A stretch of 64,000 nt of DNA from Chryseolinea soli. GTDB taxonomy: Bacteria > Bacteroidota > Bacteroidia > Cytophagales > Cyclobacteriaceae. The translations under genes and the position numbers were made by a program. The notes below the pieces were generated by a model that was given only the letters and a program-made list of their open reading frames with translations, had not been told where the DNA came from and made no database searches. The stretch covers positions 1,798,001 to 1,862,000 of the forward strand of contig NZ_CP032382.1 in NCBI RefSeq assembly GCF_003589925.1. Reading direction: 5' to 3'. How positions within the stretch are numbered: the stretch's first letter is position 1; the number at the start of each line of letters is the position of its first letter. Below are positions 24,586-33,540 of this stretch, piece after piece.

Positions 24586-27417
24586 TTATTTTTTCATGAA
24601 CTTCCACGACCACGATAAAGTGAAAAGTTGCGAGGTTTGATATACCTGGATGGGGTCGTCTATTTTTTCGTCGATCTTCTGGTTCTCGTCATTGTCCTGG
24701 AAGAGGCGATATTTTGCGTTGAGAACATTTTGTACGTTCACTTTCACTTCCATTGAATTCTTAAACTGCTTTGCTACCTGGAGGTCCACGGCATTGCGAG
24801 GTCTCTCAATCCAGGAGGGCGCGATAACACTTCCGACGGCCATGATCCGGTTGCCGATCACATTGTAGGCCACGTTCACGGAGTAGCCCAGGTCCGGATC
24901 GTTATAGTACAATCCCGAGTTGATCACATAAGGAGATTGTCCTTGCAGGGGCCTTCTTCTTTTCTGGAAGGTCACATCCGCCCCCATATCTACTTCACTC
25001 TTCATCAACGACGAGTTGATGTTCACCGAAAGGTTGCGGAGAAACTTGGACACGCCAAGGCTGGCCAACGACTTGCGGACTTCCAATTCAATACCCGCCG
25101 TGTAGGCCTTGGGCGCGTTTTGATAGCTGAACTGAATGTTACCCGATGCATTTTGCTGGTAGAATTCGATCGGGTTTTTGAAGTTTTTGTAGAATGCTCC
25201 AAAGCTGATCAGTTCACCCGGGTTAGGATATAACTCCCAGCGAAGGTCGACGTTGTCGATCGTGGCGGATTTGAGGGCTGGATTTCCGATCAGGTTCAGG
25301 TTATATTCAAATTGATAGAACAGGAAGGGAGCAAGCTCGCGAAACTCCGGGCGATTCACGGTTTTGCTGTAAGCCACTCGCACCAATGACCGCTCCGTTA
25401 AATTATAGGCGATGTTCGCCGAAGGCAGGATCGAAGTTTTTACGTTGTGCACGGGATCAAGGTACGTCTCCAATTTCTGGTCGAAGTGTTCTACGCGTAC
25501 GCCTCCACCGATGTCAAATTTTCCAACCGGAATGTTGCCCATGACAAAGCCCGAAGTAACAAATGTCTTGCCGTGATAAACGAACGATGGATCGCTTCCC
25601 TCCTGGATAGCAAACCCAGGGGATTGTGTTCCGTCGGCGTTGTTCGCGAACATATTCTGCTGCGAGAAGATCGTATTGATCGGCAAATAGGAAAGCTCGT
25701 TGCCATAGGCGCCGTCGAAGTTTGCAGGATACAAATAAGAGACATAGCGTGCGCTGAACGCGCGTTTCTTATAGTCCAGGAAATATCCGGCCTTCAAACT
25801 GGGGGTTCTTTTCTCTTCCAGGTTTCCGAAACGTTTTTCAAACGTCACACTGTTCTGGTAGCCGTTGTCCGTCAAACTGGAATAGTAGCGGTTGGCGTCA
25901 AAGAGGTTGGAACCCGGAGGCAGGATCATCCGAAACTCGCCGCGTGTGTCGTCAAAGTTCCTTCTGAATTTGCGATAATCCGGCTCGTTCCGGTCAACAT
26001 AGTTCATCGCCAACATCCAGTTGAATTTTCCAGAGTTGTCTTTCAGCGAATATGTGCCTTCTAATTGGCCGGAATAAATAAAGCGGCTGAGGTAGTAATA
26101 AGAGTTGTTATTCCACAAGCCCGGCAGCTGGGTGTAGTCGTGGCCTTCGCGCAATGTTGTTTTGTTGTCGCCAATCTGTACGAGGAGGTTTTTGAACTCG
26201 ATCTTGTTTCGATCACTCAGGTTGAAGAGCCAGTTGTGAATGAGGCTGATCTTTGTTTCGTGACTATAGTTACTATCCTTGAAGTCATTTTGAAAGTCCG
26301 ACTTCGTTTCCGGATCCGTGTCAAAGGTTGTATAGCGATTAAAGCTCGCCTTATAGTATTGGTAGTTGACCGAGTAATTCAAAGAGGTGAGTGTGCTCGC
26401 CTGTATTTTTCCAAACATGACGTTGCGGGCATAACCAAAATTGAATCCATAGTCCACCGGAGCCTTCGACGTCGTGTAGTCAAATTGGTTGGAGAGCGAC
26501 TTGCCGGCTTGCTCGCGAACCGGTGACGTTTGGCCCGTAGTCTTCAAGGCTTCCACGGAAGGGAAACCACTGGGCAGCGACCGGAATCCGTTATCGTAGC
26601 CTAAGAAATCGGTAGGGCTCTTTGCCGACTCATTGAAATCCTTGAACGACGTGTTAGCGCGGTAACCAAAGTTCAGGCCAAAGCTGGTATACTCATCGGA
26701 AGTCGTCTGCTTTGTCTTCACCTGGATAACACCCCCAGCAAAGTCACCGGGTAGATCGGGCGTTGCCGATTTGTAGATCAACAACTGGTCAATGGCACCG
26801 CTGGGTATAAGATCGAACGCGAAGGTTCTTTTATCTACTTCGGTACTCGGCGCAATCGCACCATTGATCATCACTTGATTGTATCGATCGGGCACTCCTC
26901 TCACCAACACAAACCGGTTGTCCACGATCGTGACTCCCGGCACCCGTTTCATCACCTGGGCTGCGTCGTTGTCGGGTAATTTTACGATTTGTTCGGCGGA
27001 AATACCGCTCACCACAAGCTTGCTTTCTTTAATGGCGTTGATCAACGACATGTCGTTGTTGATCTCGCGTGTTGCCGCCACTACGATTTCAGTCAGCTCT
27101 GTAGCATCGTCTTCTTGCATGGGCACTTTAAGATCCGTGCGTTTTGCACTCTCCACCACCACGTCGTTGACGATGTTGGCCTTGTATGTGATAAATGAAA
27201 TGGCCAACGTGTATGTACCGGGCTTCACGTTAGCAATCGTGAATTTGCCCTCGACGTCCGTAACAGCACCCACCTGCGTGCCTTGAATGACGACGTTTGC
27301 TCCAACGATAGCTTCGCCGCTCTTGGCATCGGTGACAACACCGCCGATGGTACCGTTTTGTGCCAGTGCGGCGATGGAAATGAGGAAGAATAGTGGGGGA
27401 AGTAGACTTCGCAACAT
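24586..27417 (-). CDS. TonB-dependent outer-membrane receptor
   Basis: 943 residues. Signal peptide 1-19; CarboxypepD_reg-like beta-sandwich about 21-105 (GTIGGVVTDAKSGEAIVGANV); plug domain about 110-250 (VVAATREINNDMSLI, RVPGVTIVDNRFVLVRGVPDRYNQVMINGA); then a 22-strand beta-barrel ending in WSWKFMKK with an aromatic C-terminus. It is a high-affinity importer powered by TonB-ExbBD. The receptor and its downstream lipoprotein form a transport pair. The nutrient is not evident, and no SusD-like or sugar enzyme genes are next to it. Confidence 0.92.
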   Translation of the reverse strand: MLRSLLPPLFFLISIAALAQNGTIGGVVTDAKSGEAIVGANVVIQGTQVGAVTDVEGKFTIANVKPGTYTLAISFITYKANIVNDVVVESAKRTDLKVPMQEDDATELTEIVVAATREINNDMSLINAIKESKLVVSGISAEQIVKLPDNDAAQVMKRVPGVTIVDNRFVLVRGVPDRYNQVMINGAIAPSTEVDKRTFAFDLIPSGAIDQLLIYKSATPDLPGDFAGGVIQVKTKQTTSDEYTSFGLNFGYRANTSFKDFNESAKSPTDFLGYDNGFRSLPSGFPSVEALKTTGQTSPVREQAGKSLSNQFDYTTSKAPVDYGFNFGYARNVMFGKIQASTLTSLNYSVNYQYYKASFNRYTTFDTDPETKSDFQNDFKDSNYSHETKISLIHNWLFNLSDRNKIEFKNLLVQIGDNKTTLREGHDYTQLPGLWNNNSYYYLSRFIYSGQLEGTYSLKDNSGKFNWMLAMNYVDRNEPDYRKFRRNFDDTRGEFRMILPPGSNLFDANRYYSSLTDNGYQNSVTFEKRFGNLEEKRTPSLKAGYFLDYKKRAFSARYVSYLYPANFDGAYGNELSYLPINTIFSQQNMFANNADGTQSPGFAIQEGSDPSFVYHGKTFVTSGFVMGNIPVGKFDIGGGVRVEHFDQKLETYLDPVHNVKTSILPSANIAYNLTERSLVRVAYSKTVNRPEFRELAPFLFYQFEYNLNLIGNPALKSATIDNVDLRWELYPNPGELISFGAFYKNFKNPIEFYQQNASGNIQFSYQNAPKAYTAGIELEVRKSLASLGVSKFLRNLSVNINSSLMKSEVDMGADVTFQKRRRPLQGQSPYVINSGLYYNDPDLGYSVNVAYNVIGNRIMAVGSVIAPSWIERPRNAVDLQVAKQFKNSMEVKVNVQNVLNAKYRLFQDNDENQKIDEKIDDPIQVYQTSQLFTLSWSWKFMKK

Positions 27418-27776
27418 ATAGCAGTAATTTGTCGCAAAGGTGAGGTCTTAATATTACCTGACGGGGACGGGTTTATTACCAAATTGTTAAGTGGAAAATA
27501 ATCCCAACCGTGTGTTCAAACCTGCAAATTGAGCTGTTTGGGGCTGTTCCGTGATAATCAGCGGTTTTCGAATATGCCGGCTTAACAATTATTACAACTT
27601 TTTTTAATGTGCATAACGTCGCCATAATAAAACAAAAGTCCTGTGGCCCTACCGTTGACCAAAATTGAATTTGGTTTTGGGTGGAACGCAAAACGTCCGT
27701 CACGCGCCCCGTTCCCATCCAAAAAAATAGCGTGACTACGCCACGGCTAGAGATCTTATAAAAGACGTTTTGATCA
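27418..27776. other. 359-base intergenic region upstream of the TonB receptor
   Basis: No gene is seen. It holds the receptor's leader and a near-consensus -7 box, CACCTTTG (minus strand, 27435-27442, one mismatch). An AT-rich stretch around 27580-27630 precedes the MoxR stop. No clear operator palindrome was found. Confidence 0.5.
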
Positions 27777-28763
27777 TTACTTCGTGATCGGCACTTTGTT
27801 CAGAATGGCCTTGATCACATCGGCGGTGCGCACGTTGTCGGCCTCGGCTTCGTAGTTGAGGATGATGCGATGGTTCATCACATCGCGGGCCACTTCCTTA
27901 ATATCTTCCGGCAACACATAGTCGCGGCCTTCCATATAGGCCAGCGCTTTTGCCGACAGGTTCAGGTTGATGCTGGCGCGGGGACTGGCGCCGAATTGGA
28001 TGTACTGCGCTTGTTCGTTTAGCTTATACTCCAGCGGATTGCGCGTGGCATACACCAACTCGATGATGTAACGCTCCAGCGATTCGGAGATCTTCACCTT
28101 GTTCACCTGGTCGCGCACGGAGAAAATATCCTCTTTGCTCAGGATGGTGCTCACCTTATAATCGAATTGCATGTTGGAGATCCGGCGCATGATCTCGATC
28201 TCCTGGTCTTTGGTAGGGTAATCTACAAACACCTTCATCATGAAACGATCGACCTGCGCTTCGGGCAACGGGTACGTGCCTTCCTGGTCCACCGGGTTTT
28301 GGGTGGCCAGTACGAGGAAGGGGCGGTCGAGTTTGAACGTCGTTTCGCCGATGGTCACCTGCTTTTCCTGCATGGCCTCCAGCAAGGCCGACTGCACTTT
28401 GGCAGGCGAGCGGTTGATCTCATCCGCCAGAATGATGTTGGCGAAAATGGGACCTTTCTTTACATCGAACTTGCCGTCTTTCTGGTTGTAGATCATCGTA
28501 CCCACCAGGTCGGAGGGGAGCAGATCGGGGGTGAATTGGATGCGCTGAAAATCCAGGTGCAACACTTGCGCGAGCGTGCTCACGGTGAGGGTCTTGGCCA
28601 AGCCTGGCACGCCTTCCAACAATACGTGGCCGTTGGTGAATAAACCAATGAGGAGGCGATTCACCATGTATTCCTGGCCCACCACCACCTTGGCCATTTC
28701 GGCGTATACCTGCTTTACTTTTTCCTTATGTTCTTCGTGCTTTTCTACGGCCAGGGCTTCCAT
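27777..28763 (-). CDS. MoxR-type AAA ATPase
   Basis: 328 residues. Walker A LLEGVPGLAKT, Walker B IILADEINRSP, sensor 1 VLATQNPVDQEGTYPLPEAQVDRF and the C-terminal AAA lid are all seen. MoxR ATPases act as chaperones, often with a von Willebrand A protein encoded next door. None is present here: the neighbours are the TonB receptor and the nuclease fusion. A TATTTTTG box lies about 25 bases upstream of the ATG. Confidence 0.93.
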   Translation of the reverse strand: MEALAVEKHEEHKEKVKQVYAEMAKVVVGQEYMVNRLLIGLFTNGHVLLEGVPGLAKTLTVSTLAQVLHLDFQRIQFTPDLLPSDLVGTMIYNQKDGKFDVKKGPIFANIILADEINRSPAKVQSALLEAMQEKQVTIGETTFKLDRPFLVLATQNPVDQEGTYPLPEAQVDRFMMKVFVDYPTKDQEIEIMRRISNMQFDYKVSTILSKEDIFSVRDQVNKVKISESLERYIIELVYATRNPLEYKLNEQAQYIQFGASPRASINLNLSAKALAYMEGRDYVLPEDIKEVARDVMNHRIILNYEAEADNVRTADVIKAILNKVPITK

Positions 28764-28787
28764 GGGAATTCTTTTTGTTTAAAAAAT

Positions 28788-28795
28788 CAAAAATA
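28788..28795 (-). promoter_or_regulatory. -7 box of the moxR gene
   Basis: The minus strand reads TATTTTTG, an exact TAnnTTTG match, 25 bases upstream of the start. The region is generally T-rich, which lowers the value of the match. Confidence 0.4.
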
Positions 28796-28938
28796 AGGCA
28801 ATTCTAAAAAAATGCCCTTTAAAAATGCGATGAGAGGGATTTTTTCGGGGAAAATGTTTTGAGAAGGGTCGGGGTGGGATGTGGAGAGATGGGTGGAAGC
28901 TGATTTGTTGGTGAAGAACAGCAACAAAGGCGTCGGCA

Positions 28939-30309
28939 TTATAAAACAACCACCTCGGCTCCCCTGGGATTGGTGATGTAGGAGTGGATGAGATTTTTTA
29001 CGGTCGGGGTTTCCACGCTGCGTTTTATGTAGTTCTTGGCCGATTCCAGGTCGGAGATGGAGGCCTGGCGATCAAAAAAGCCGAAGCCCACGTAGGCCCC
29101 ACGCTCCACCAGCACCAGGGATTGCTCCTCGATGTTTCTTCCCTTGCCGATGATGGCCACGGATTCGCCATCTTCCTGGAAGGACTGGATACACTTGACG
29201 ATGCGCTTGTTGTATTTCTTGGCAGACTCCACACCCATGCAGGCACCGTGACATTCACCGGCTTGGTAGTCAAAGCACAAGCCTTTGGCCACTTGCAGTC
29301 CACTGAGTTTTGGGCAAAGATCGAATTCGCGCACTTTTTGCCAGAGGAAATTCCAGGCATCTCCTTTTGTTCTGAAGCGCGTGAGGGGACGCGCCCCGCG
29401 GTTCACCACATTCACAGAAAAGCGACGGTAGCCGTTGCGGTCTTCGTATTCGAAGATGCCCCACTCTTCGGTCTTGAATTTCTGGGCTTGGTTATACTTC
29501 GGCCACAAGCGTCGAATTTCCTGTGACTCGAGGATGAGGGCGATCAGTTCGTTGCCCGTCAGTTCGTAGTGGATGTGATGGATCTCGTTCCGGATCTTGG
29601 AGCGGCTCCATTCGCGGGCGTCGCCGGTGAAATGACCGGCAATCCTTTTCTTGATATTCAATGCCTTGCCCACATAGATCACGTGGCCGCGGGCATTCTG
29701 GAAATAATATACACCTGGCAACGCGGGGAGCCGGTCGAATTCTTCTTTGGGTAGATTGGGCGGCAGAATGGTTTCGCCGGAATTGTGCTTCAGCATTTTC
29801 ACGATGAAGCCGTCGTGGTCGCGGCGCAAAAGCTGGTCGAAGACCCTCACGGTGGCGGCCGCATCGCCCCCGGCCCGGTGGCGGTTCACAATCTCGATGC
29901 CGAGACTTTCGGCCAGGCTGCCCAGGCTGTAGGATCGCAGACCGGGAATGATCTTCCGGCTGAGGCGAACCGTGCACAGCTTTTTAGACTGCCAGTTGTA
30001 GCCGGCCTGTTCCAGCTCTTTTTTCAAAAAGGAATAGTCGAAATGGGCGTTGTGCGCTACGAAGATCTTGCCTTCGAGGCGGAGGAAAATTTCTTCGGCC
30101 ACTTCCTGGAAGGTTGGCGAGTCTAACACCATTTCGGTGCTGATGCCGGTGAGCCCGGTAATATAGTAAGGAATGTTCCTTCCGGGGTTGACAAGTGTGT
30201 GGTAAGTATCCGTGATCTGGATGCCGTCGTGGTGATAGATGGCAACCTCCGTGATACGGTGATTCTCTGCGTAGCCTCCCGTGGTCTCTATGTCAACAAT
30301 GGCGTACAT
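28939..30309 (-). CDS. DnaQ-like 3'-5' exonuclease fused to a GIY-YIG nuclease domain
   Basis: 456 residues from the ATG at 30309; the 40 extra codons upstream overlap the next gene's control region. The N-terminal DEDDh exonuclease has DIETTGG (Asp6, Glu8), AHNAHFDYSF and HRAGGDAAAT. A GIY-YIG domain follows (PGVYYFQNARGHVIYVGKALNIKKRI), like the N-terminal nuclease of UvrC and the Cho endonuclease, then a cysteine-containing tail. The two halves suggest a repair nuclease combining strand trimming and incision. It is divergent from the phage-holin-like gene. Confidence 0.88.
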   Translation of the reverse strand: MYAIVDIETTGGYAENHRITEVAIYHHDGIQITDTYHTLVNPGRNIPYYITGLTGISTEMVLDSPTFQEVAEEIFLRLEGKIFVAHNAHFDYSFLKKELEQAGYNWQSKKLCTVRLSRKIIPGLRSYSLGSLAESLGIEIVNRHRAGGDAAATVRVFDQLLRRDHDGFIVKMLKHNSGETILPPNLPKEEFDRLPALPGVYYFQNARGHVIYVGKALNIKKRIAGHFTGDAREWSRSKIRNEIHHIHYELTGNELIALILESQEIRRLWPKYNQAQKFKTEEWGIFEYEDRNGYRRFSVNVVNRGARPLTRFRTKGDAWNFLWQKVREFDLCPKLSGLQVAKGLCFDYQAGECHGACMGVESAKKYNKRIVKCIQSFQEDGESVAIIGKGRNIEEQSLVLVERGAYVGFGFFDRQASISDLESAKNYIKRSVETPTVKNLIHSYITNPRGAEVVVL

Positions 30310-30379
30310 GCGGGTGTAAGTTAAAATTTGACAATTGAACCTAAAAGCAGAAATTGAATCAAATTTTAACAACGCGAAA

Positions 30380-30730
30380 ATGAGTGGAATTGTTCGTTTT
30401 CTATTGTCCGGATTGGCCGTTTTGCTCACCGCCTACCTGCTTCCCGGAGTTCACGTGGAACATTATGGCTACGCCTTGCTGGTCGCGGCGGTGCTGGCGA
30501 TCGTCAATTTCATCATCAAACCGATCCTCGTCGTGCTCACCATCCCCATCACCGTCCTCACCCTGGGTCTTTTTCTGTTGGTGATCAACGCCCTGATGAT
30601 CCTGTTGGTGGATTCGCTTATCGACGGGTTTAGGGTGGACGGTTTTTGGTGGGCGCTGGCGTTCAGCCTGATCCTGTCCGTTTTCAATAGCCTTTTTTCA
30701 GATCTGGCCGGGGATAAAAAGCGGGATTGA
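30380..30730 (+). CDS. Phage holin family 4-like membrane protein
   Basis: 116 residues from the ATG at 30380. Four hydrophobic helices cover nearly all of it, with NFIIKPILVVLTIPITVLTLGLFLLVINALMI, the signature of the PF04020 (YvlD) family. No lysis cassette is present, and the family in Bacteroidota is chromosomal, so a phage role is unlikely. Confidence 0.85.
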   Translation: MSGIVRFLLSGLAVLLTAYLLPGVHVEHYGYALLVAAVLAIVNFIIKPILVVLTIPITVLTLGLFLLVINALMILLVDSLIDGFRVDGFWWALAFSLILSVFNSLFSDLAGDKKRD

Positions 30731-30849
30731 AATTTGTCGCGATTCAATCTGGAGCCTTCCATTGGGGAAATCAAATTCCGTTCTAAACAGCAACAAACCC
30801 ATAAAAGGTGTGTGGTGTTATTGACTACTGGCCACTGAATGCCGAGTAG

Positions 30850-30892
30850 AAGCTCCTGGCTACTGGCTCCTGGATTCTGGCTCCTGACTCCC
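30850..30892. repeat. degenerate short tandem repeat
   Basis: Successive copies of CTCCTGGCTACTGG-, CTCCTGGATTCTGG- and CTCCTGACTCC-type units, each 11-14 bases. They lie just before a hairpin. Confidence 0.5.
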
Positions 30893-30899
30893 AACAAAG

Positions 30900-30925
30900 C
30901 TCTCCCGGGACGAGCCCGGTGAGAG
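30900..30925 (+). terminator. hairpin between the holin-like gene and the receiver gene
   Basis: CTCTCCCGGG pairs with CCCGGTGAGAG with one bulged T and a 5-base loop. The stem is strong but the T tract is poor. The nearest genes are both on the outside, so it may close the holin-like gene. Confidence 0.4.
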
Positions 30926-31036
30926 ATGTCAGATTACCAACTACATTCAAAAGCATGATCCAACGTAGGGAGAGAGGGCCTTACATGTTGGGATTGAAAT
31001 GCGGGAAACGGAGAATTTTTTTGAGGCGCGTGGCGA

Positions 31037-31447
31037 TCAATTCAGCCGGGAGTTCGACAGGAGATCGTTCCACTTTTTGTCCGGCTCGGGTCTCACCTGG
31101 TCGCTCACGATGCCGGCCAGCCGGTTGTCTACTTCGGTCATGACCAGCATAGCGGCTACGCCCAGGGCGTTGCCCAGGTGTTGCGTTTTTTCGTCTACTT
31201 CGTCGGACAAGAAAATGACAGGGGTGTTTCGGTTCACAGAGTTGGTGCGTACAGAACGCACGAGTTCAAAACCTGTGACCACAGGCAGGTCGGTGCCGCA
31301 GATTATCAGATCGAAATGTTCGATTCGCGAGGTTAGGAGCCCATCCAAACCAGATTCTGTGTGAAGAACAACGGGATTGCAATTGCTAAGCACCGACTTT
31401 ATTTGGCTAACGATAGTTTTCTGCCTGTGGACCACAAGGATTTTCAT
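31037..31447 (-). CDS. Degenerate receiver-domain protein (pseudo-receiver)
   Basis: 136 residues from the ATG at 31447. The pattern is a receiver fold (MKILVV ... FDLIICGTDLPVVTGFELVRSVR ... TPVIFLSD). The catalytic residues are not there: the N-terminal acidic pair is His-Arg, the phospho-acceptor aligned position is Gly, and the usual Lys in the last strand is missing. It has no output domain. It cannot be phosphorylated in the normal way and may act as a binding partner. It lies 242 bases downstream of the NarL-type regulator gene on the same strand. Confidence 0.8.
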   Translation of the reverse strand: MKILVVHRQKTIVSQIKSVLSNCNPVVLHTESGLDGLLTSRIEHFDLIICGTDLPVVTGFELVRSVRTNSVNRNTPVIFLSDEVDEKTQHLGNALGVAAMLVMTEVDNRLAGIVSDQVRPEPDKKWNDLLSNSRLN

Positions 31448-31617
31448 TGTCTGTATATGTGGTGTTAAAAACATTTTTGCTGCCCTGATACCTATATGAA
31501 AGGTCGCTCAAGAATTTGAACCTTTGGAAAAACCGGGAAAAGCGGCGGCCGACGAGTTTGGTAGGTCAATGAAAAAAGGTGCCAAAACGGTGACAAAAAA
31601 CGACTTTTAGGGCTGGG

Positions 31618-31672
31618 GTATCCCTGGATACTGGTAGTAAGAAAATACTAGAAAAATAGTACAATTGTACTA
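31618..31672. promoter_or_regulatory. cluster of three dyads between regulator and pseudo-receiver genes
   Basis: Three perfect dyads lie within 55 bases: GTATCC-CT-GGATAC (31618-31631), TAGTA-N6-TACTA (31635-31650) and the 16-base palindrome TAGTACAATTGTACTA (31657-31672). The last two share the TAGTA/TACTA half-site, and their centres are 22 bases apart, two helical turns. They lie downstream of the NarL-type gene and upstream of the pseudo-receiver gene. The last dyad is followed on the minus strand by TTTTTC, so it could also be a weak terminator. Confidence 0.55.
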
Positions 31673-31689
31673 CTCCCACTTTCCGGAAA

Positions 31690-32343
31690 TCAGGTGATCA
31701 ATCCGGTTTCGTAAGCATATTTTACGAGCCCCACGATGTTATTGACGCCCACTTTGTCCATGATGTTTACCCGGTGGTTGCGCACCGTGTTTTCACTAAG
31801 GAACAGGCGTTGGCCGATCTCTTTCATGGTGAGCTCGCGGCAGATCAGCAACAGGATTTCTTTTTCGCGATCGGTGAGCTCGGCTTGCTGGAAAACGGGA
31901 CGTTGTCCGGTTTTGCGATCCTTCACATTTTTTCGCAGCACGGACGCCACGAGGTCGTTGTGATAAAAATCTTTTTCCACCACCGAGTAAATGGCTTTCT
32001 CCAGTTCGTCGGGTTCCGTGTTTTTTAACAGGAAGGCATGCACGCCCATCTCCATCATGTGGAGGATGAATTTGTTGCTGTCGTGCATGGTGAGGATGAT
32101 GATCTTTATTTCCGGAAATTTTTGAATGATCTGCTCGCTCGTTTCGGCGCCGTCCATCACGGGCATTTGCAAGTCAACGATGACCACATCGGGCGCTTCG
32201 TACTTGATGAGCGTGAGCAACTCTTTGCCGTTTTCAGCATCTTTCACTTCGCTCACGCGCTCGAAGGTTCGCAATAAATTCACCATCGCTTTGCGAAAAA
32301 GGGTATGGTCGTCGGCGATGTATACTTTATACGAGGGCTTCAT
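31690..32343 (-). CDS. Response regulator, NarL/LuxR type
   Basis: 217 residues. Receiver: YIADDHTLFRKAM, VVIVDLQMPVMDG (phospho-acceptor Asp near 57) and a Lys in FLLKNTEPDELE. Output: LuxR-type helix-turn-helix ELTDREKEILLLICRELTMKEIGQRLFLSENTVRNHRVNIMDKVG (about 150-195). Its gene overlaps the kinase gene upstream by 17 bases, so the two work as a pair. The TAGTA-type dyads downstream could be its own targets, but nothing in the sequence proves it. Confidence 0.95.
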   Translation of the reverse strand: MKPSYKVYIADDHTLFRKAMVNLLRTFERVSEVKDAENGKELLTLIKYEAPDVVIVDLQMPVMDGAETSEQIIQKFPEIKIIILTMHDSNKFILHMMEMGVHAFLLKNTEPDELEKAIYSVVEKDFYHNDLVASVLRKNVKDRKTGQRPVFQQAELTDREKEILLLICRELTMKEIGQRLFLSENTVRNHRVNIMDKVGVNNIVGLVKYAYETGLIT

Positions 32344-33127
32344 GAGGTATCGTCAGGGTGATCTTGCTTCCTTTTTTCCGATGCGGTTCAAAATCGAGGT
32401 GGGCGTTCAGGAGCCGCACCCGGTTCTCGATGTTGAACAGGCCGAGGCCTTTACCACTATGGGTCACGTTGCGCTGCACTTCGATCTCGAAACCCACGCC
32501 ATCGTCTTCCACTTCGATGCGCAGGTTTTGGGTGGAGTATATGCTCACCTGGATGCTGGTGGCCTGCGAATGCTTGATGGCATTGTTGATCAGCTCCTGG
32601 ATGATGCGGAAGATCATCAACTCTTTTTTGGGATCGAGGGCGGGCACATCACCCTCTTCATGAAAAACGACGGGTAGCAGGGAGGTTGCCTGGAAACGGT
32701 CGCAGATCTCGCGCACGGCCTGCACCAGACCGAATTTTTCCAGCGTCGAGGGCATAAGGTCGCGGCTGATCTGTCGCACCGAGGCGATGGTGTCGTCCAG
32801 CATCTGTTTGGGTTGCTCGATGCTTTCGGGATCCGGGATCTGGCGCGCCAGGGTGGAGAGGCCCACGCGAATGGTGGATAGCATACCCCCGATGCTATCG
32901 TGGAGGTCGCCGGCCACGCGGCGGCGTTCGTTCTCCTGCGATTCGAGCGCGGCCTCCATCATTTTTTGTTGATAATCCAATTCCAATTGCTGACGCTTCA
33001 TTTGTTCCTGGATCATTTTCTTTTGATAGAACACCATAAACATGATGATCGCAACAGAGAGCAGCAACATAGCTACCGTGCCAACGGCTATGATGAGGGC
33101 AACCTGATATCCTGGAGATCCATCCAT
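32327..33127 (-). CDS. Sensor histidine kinase, NarX/DegS (HisKA_3) type
   Basis: 266 residues from the ATG at 33127. A TTG at 33190 would add 21 residues and is less likely. One membrane helix (about 9-31, VALIIAVGTVAMLLLSVAIIMF) leads into a coiled coil of Gln/Glu/Lys. HisKA_3 follows with the H-box NERRRVAGDLHDSIGG, then an HATPase domain (RIIQELINNAIKHS, VEDDGVGFE, GKGLGLFNI). There is almost no periplasmic sensor, so it should sense through the membrane or a partner protein. It is a pair with the overlapping regulator gene. Confidence 0.93.
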   Translation of the reverse strand: MDGSPGYQVALIIAVGTVAMLLLSVAIIMFMVFYQKKMIQEQMKRQQLELDYQQKMMEAALESQENERRRVAGDLHDSIGGMLSTIRVGLSTLARQIPDPESIEQPKQMLDDTIASVRQISRDLMPSTLEKFGLVQAVREICDRFQATSLLPVVFHEEGDVPALDPKKELMIFRIIQELINNAIKHSQATSIQVSIYSTQNLRIEVEDDGVGFEIEVQRNVTHSGKGLGLFNIENRVRLLNAHLDFEPHRKKGSKITLTIPHEALV

Positions 33128-33540
33128 AACCTGAGGAATGTCTGAAAAAATGTCAGCGGTGAAATTGTCAGGAAAAGTCCAGTAAATCAATAAATCATAG
33201 TGAAATTTTCAAGAAATCACGCTGGAACATTTCCAGTAATCATCGAGCATACCAATCCTTGCACGTCGTTTATCGAGACCGAACGCTATTCGTGACAGAA
33301 AAATTCAACATCGCGGAATAAGAAATTCTCTGTCGCGCGTGCAGGCTAATTTTCTCCGTGAAGTTTTTTTGAATCTGAGGATACGCACATTCGTGCTCAA
33401 TGTTAGCGAGATATTTCGCCGAGCGAGCACATTCGACAGCGACCCCTATGCCAACCGTTGTCGTGAGAAGTCCAATTCAACGGAGGCTAAGTTTCTCCGG
33501 CCGGAACAATTCTGAATTTTTCTGTAGTCATAGGCTCCCG
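33128..33540. other. 413-base intergenic region without a gene
   Basis: Contains the kinase leader, a direct repeat GCACATTCG at 33385-33393 and 33427-33435, and a CGGAG/CTCCG hairpin near 33480. No start codon opens a convincing frame. Confidence 0.45.

Larger units (their letters stand above)
30731..31036. other. 306-base intergenic region with degenerate repeats
   Basis: No gene is seen. It contains tandem, imperfect copies of a CTCCTGGNTNCTGGCTCCTG-like unit at 30850-30890 and the hairpin at 30900-30925. The units resemble simple repeats seen between genes in this window. Confidence 0.5.

Noticed and set aside
30380..30730. Prophage remnant suggested by a holin-like protein
   Set aside because: The family (PF04020) is widespread in chromosomes, and no other phage gene is near.
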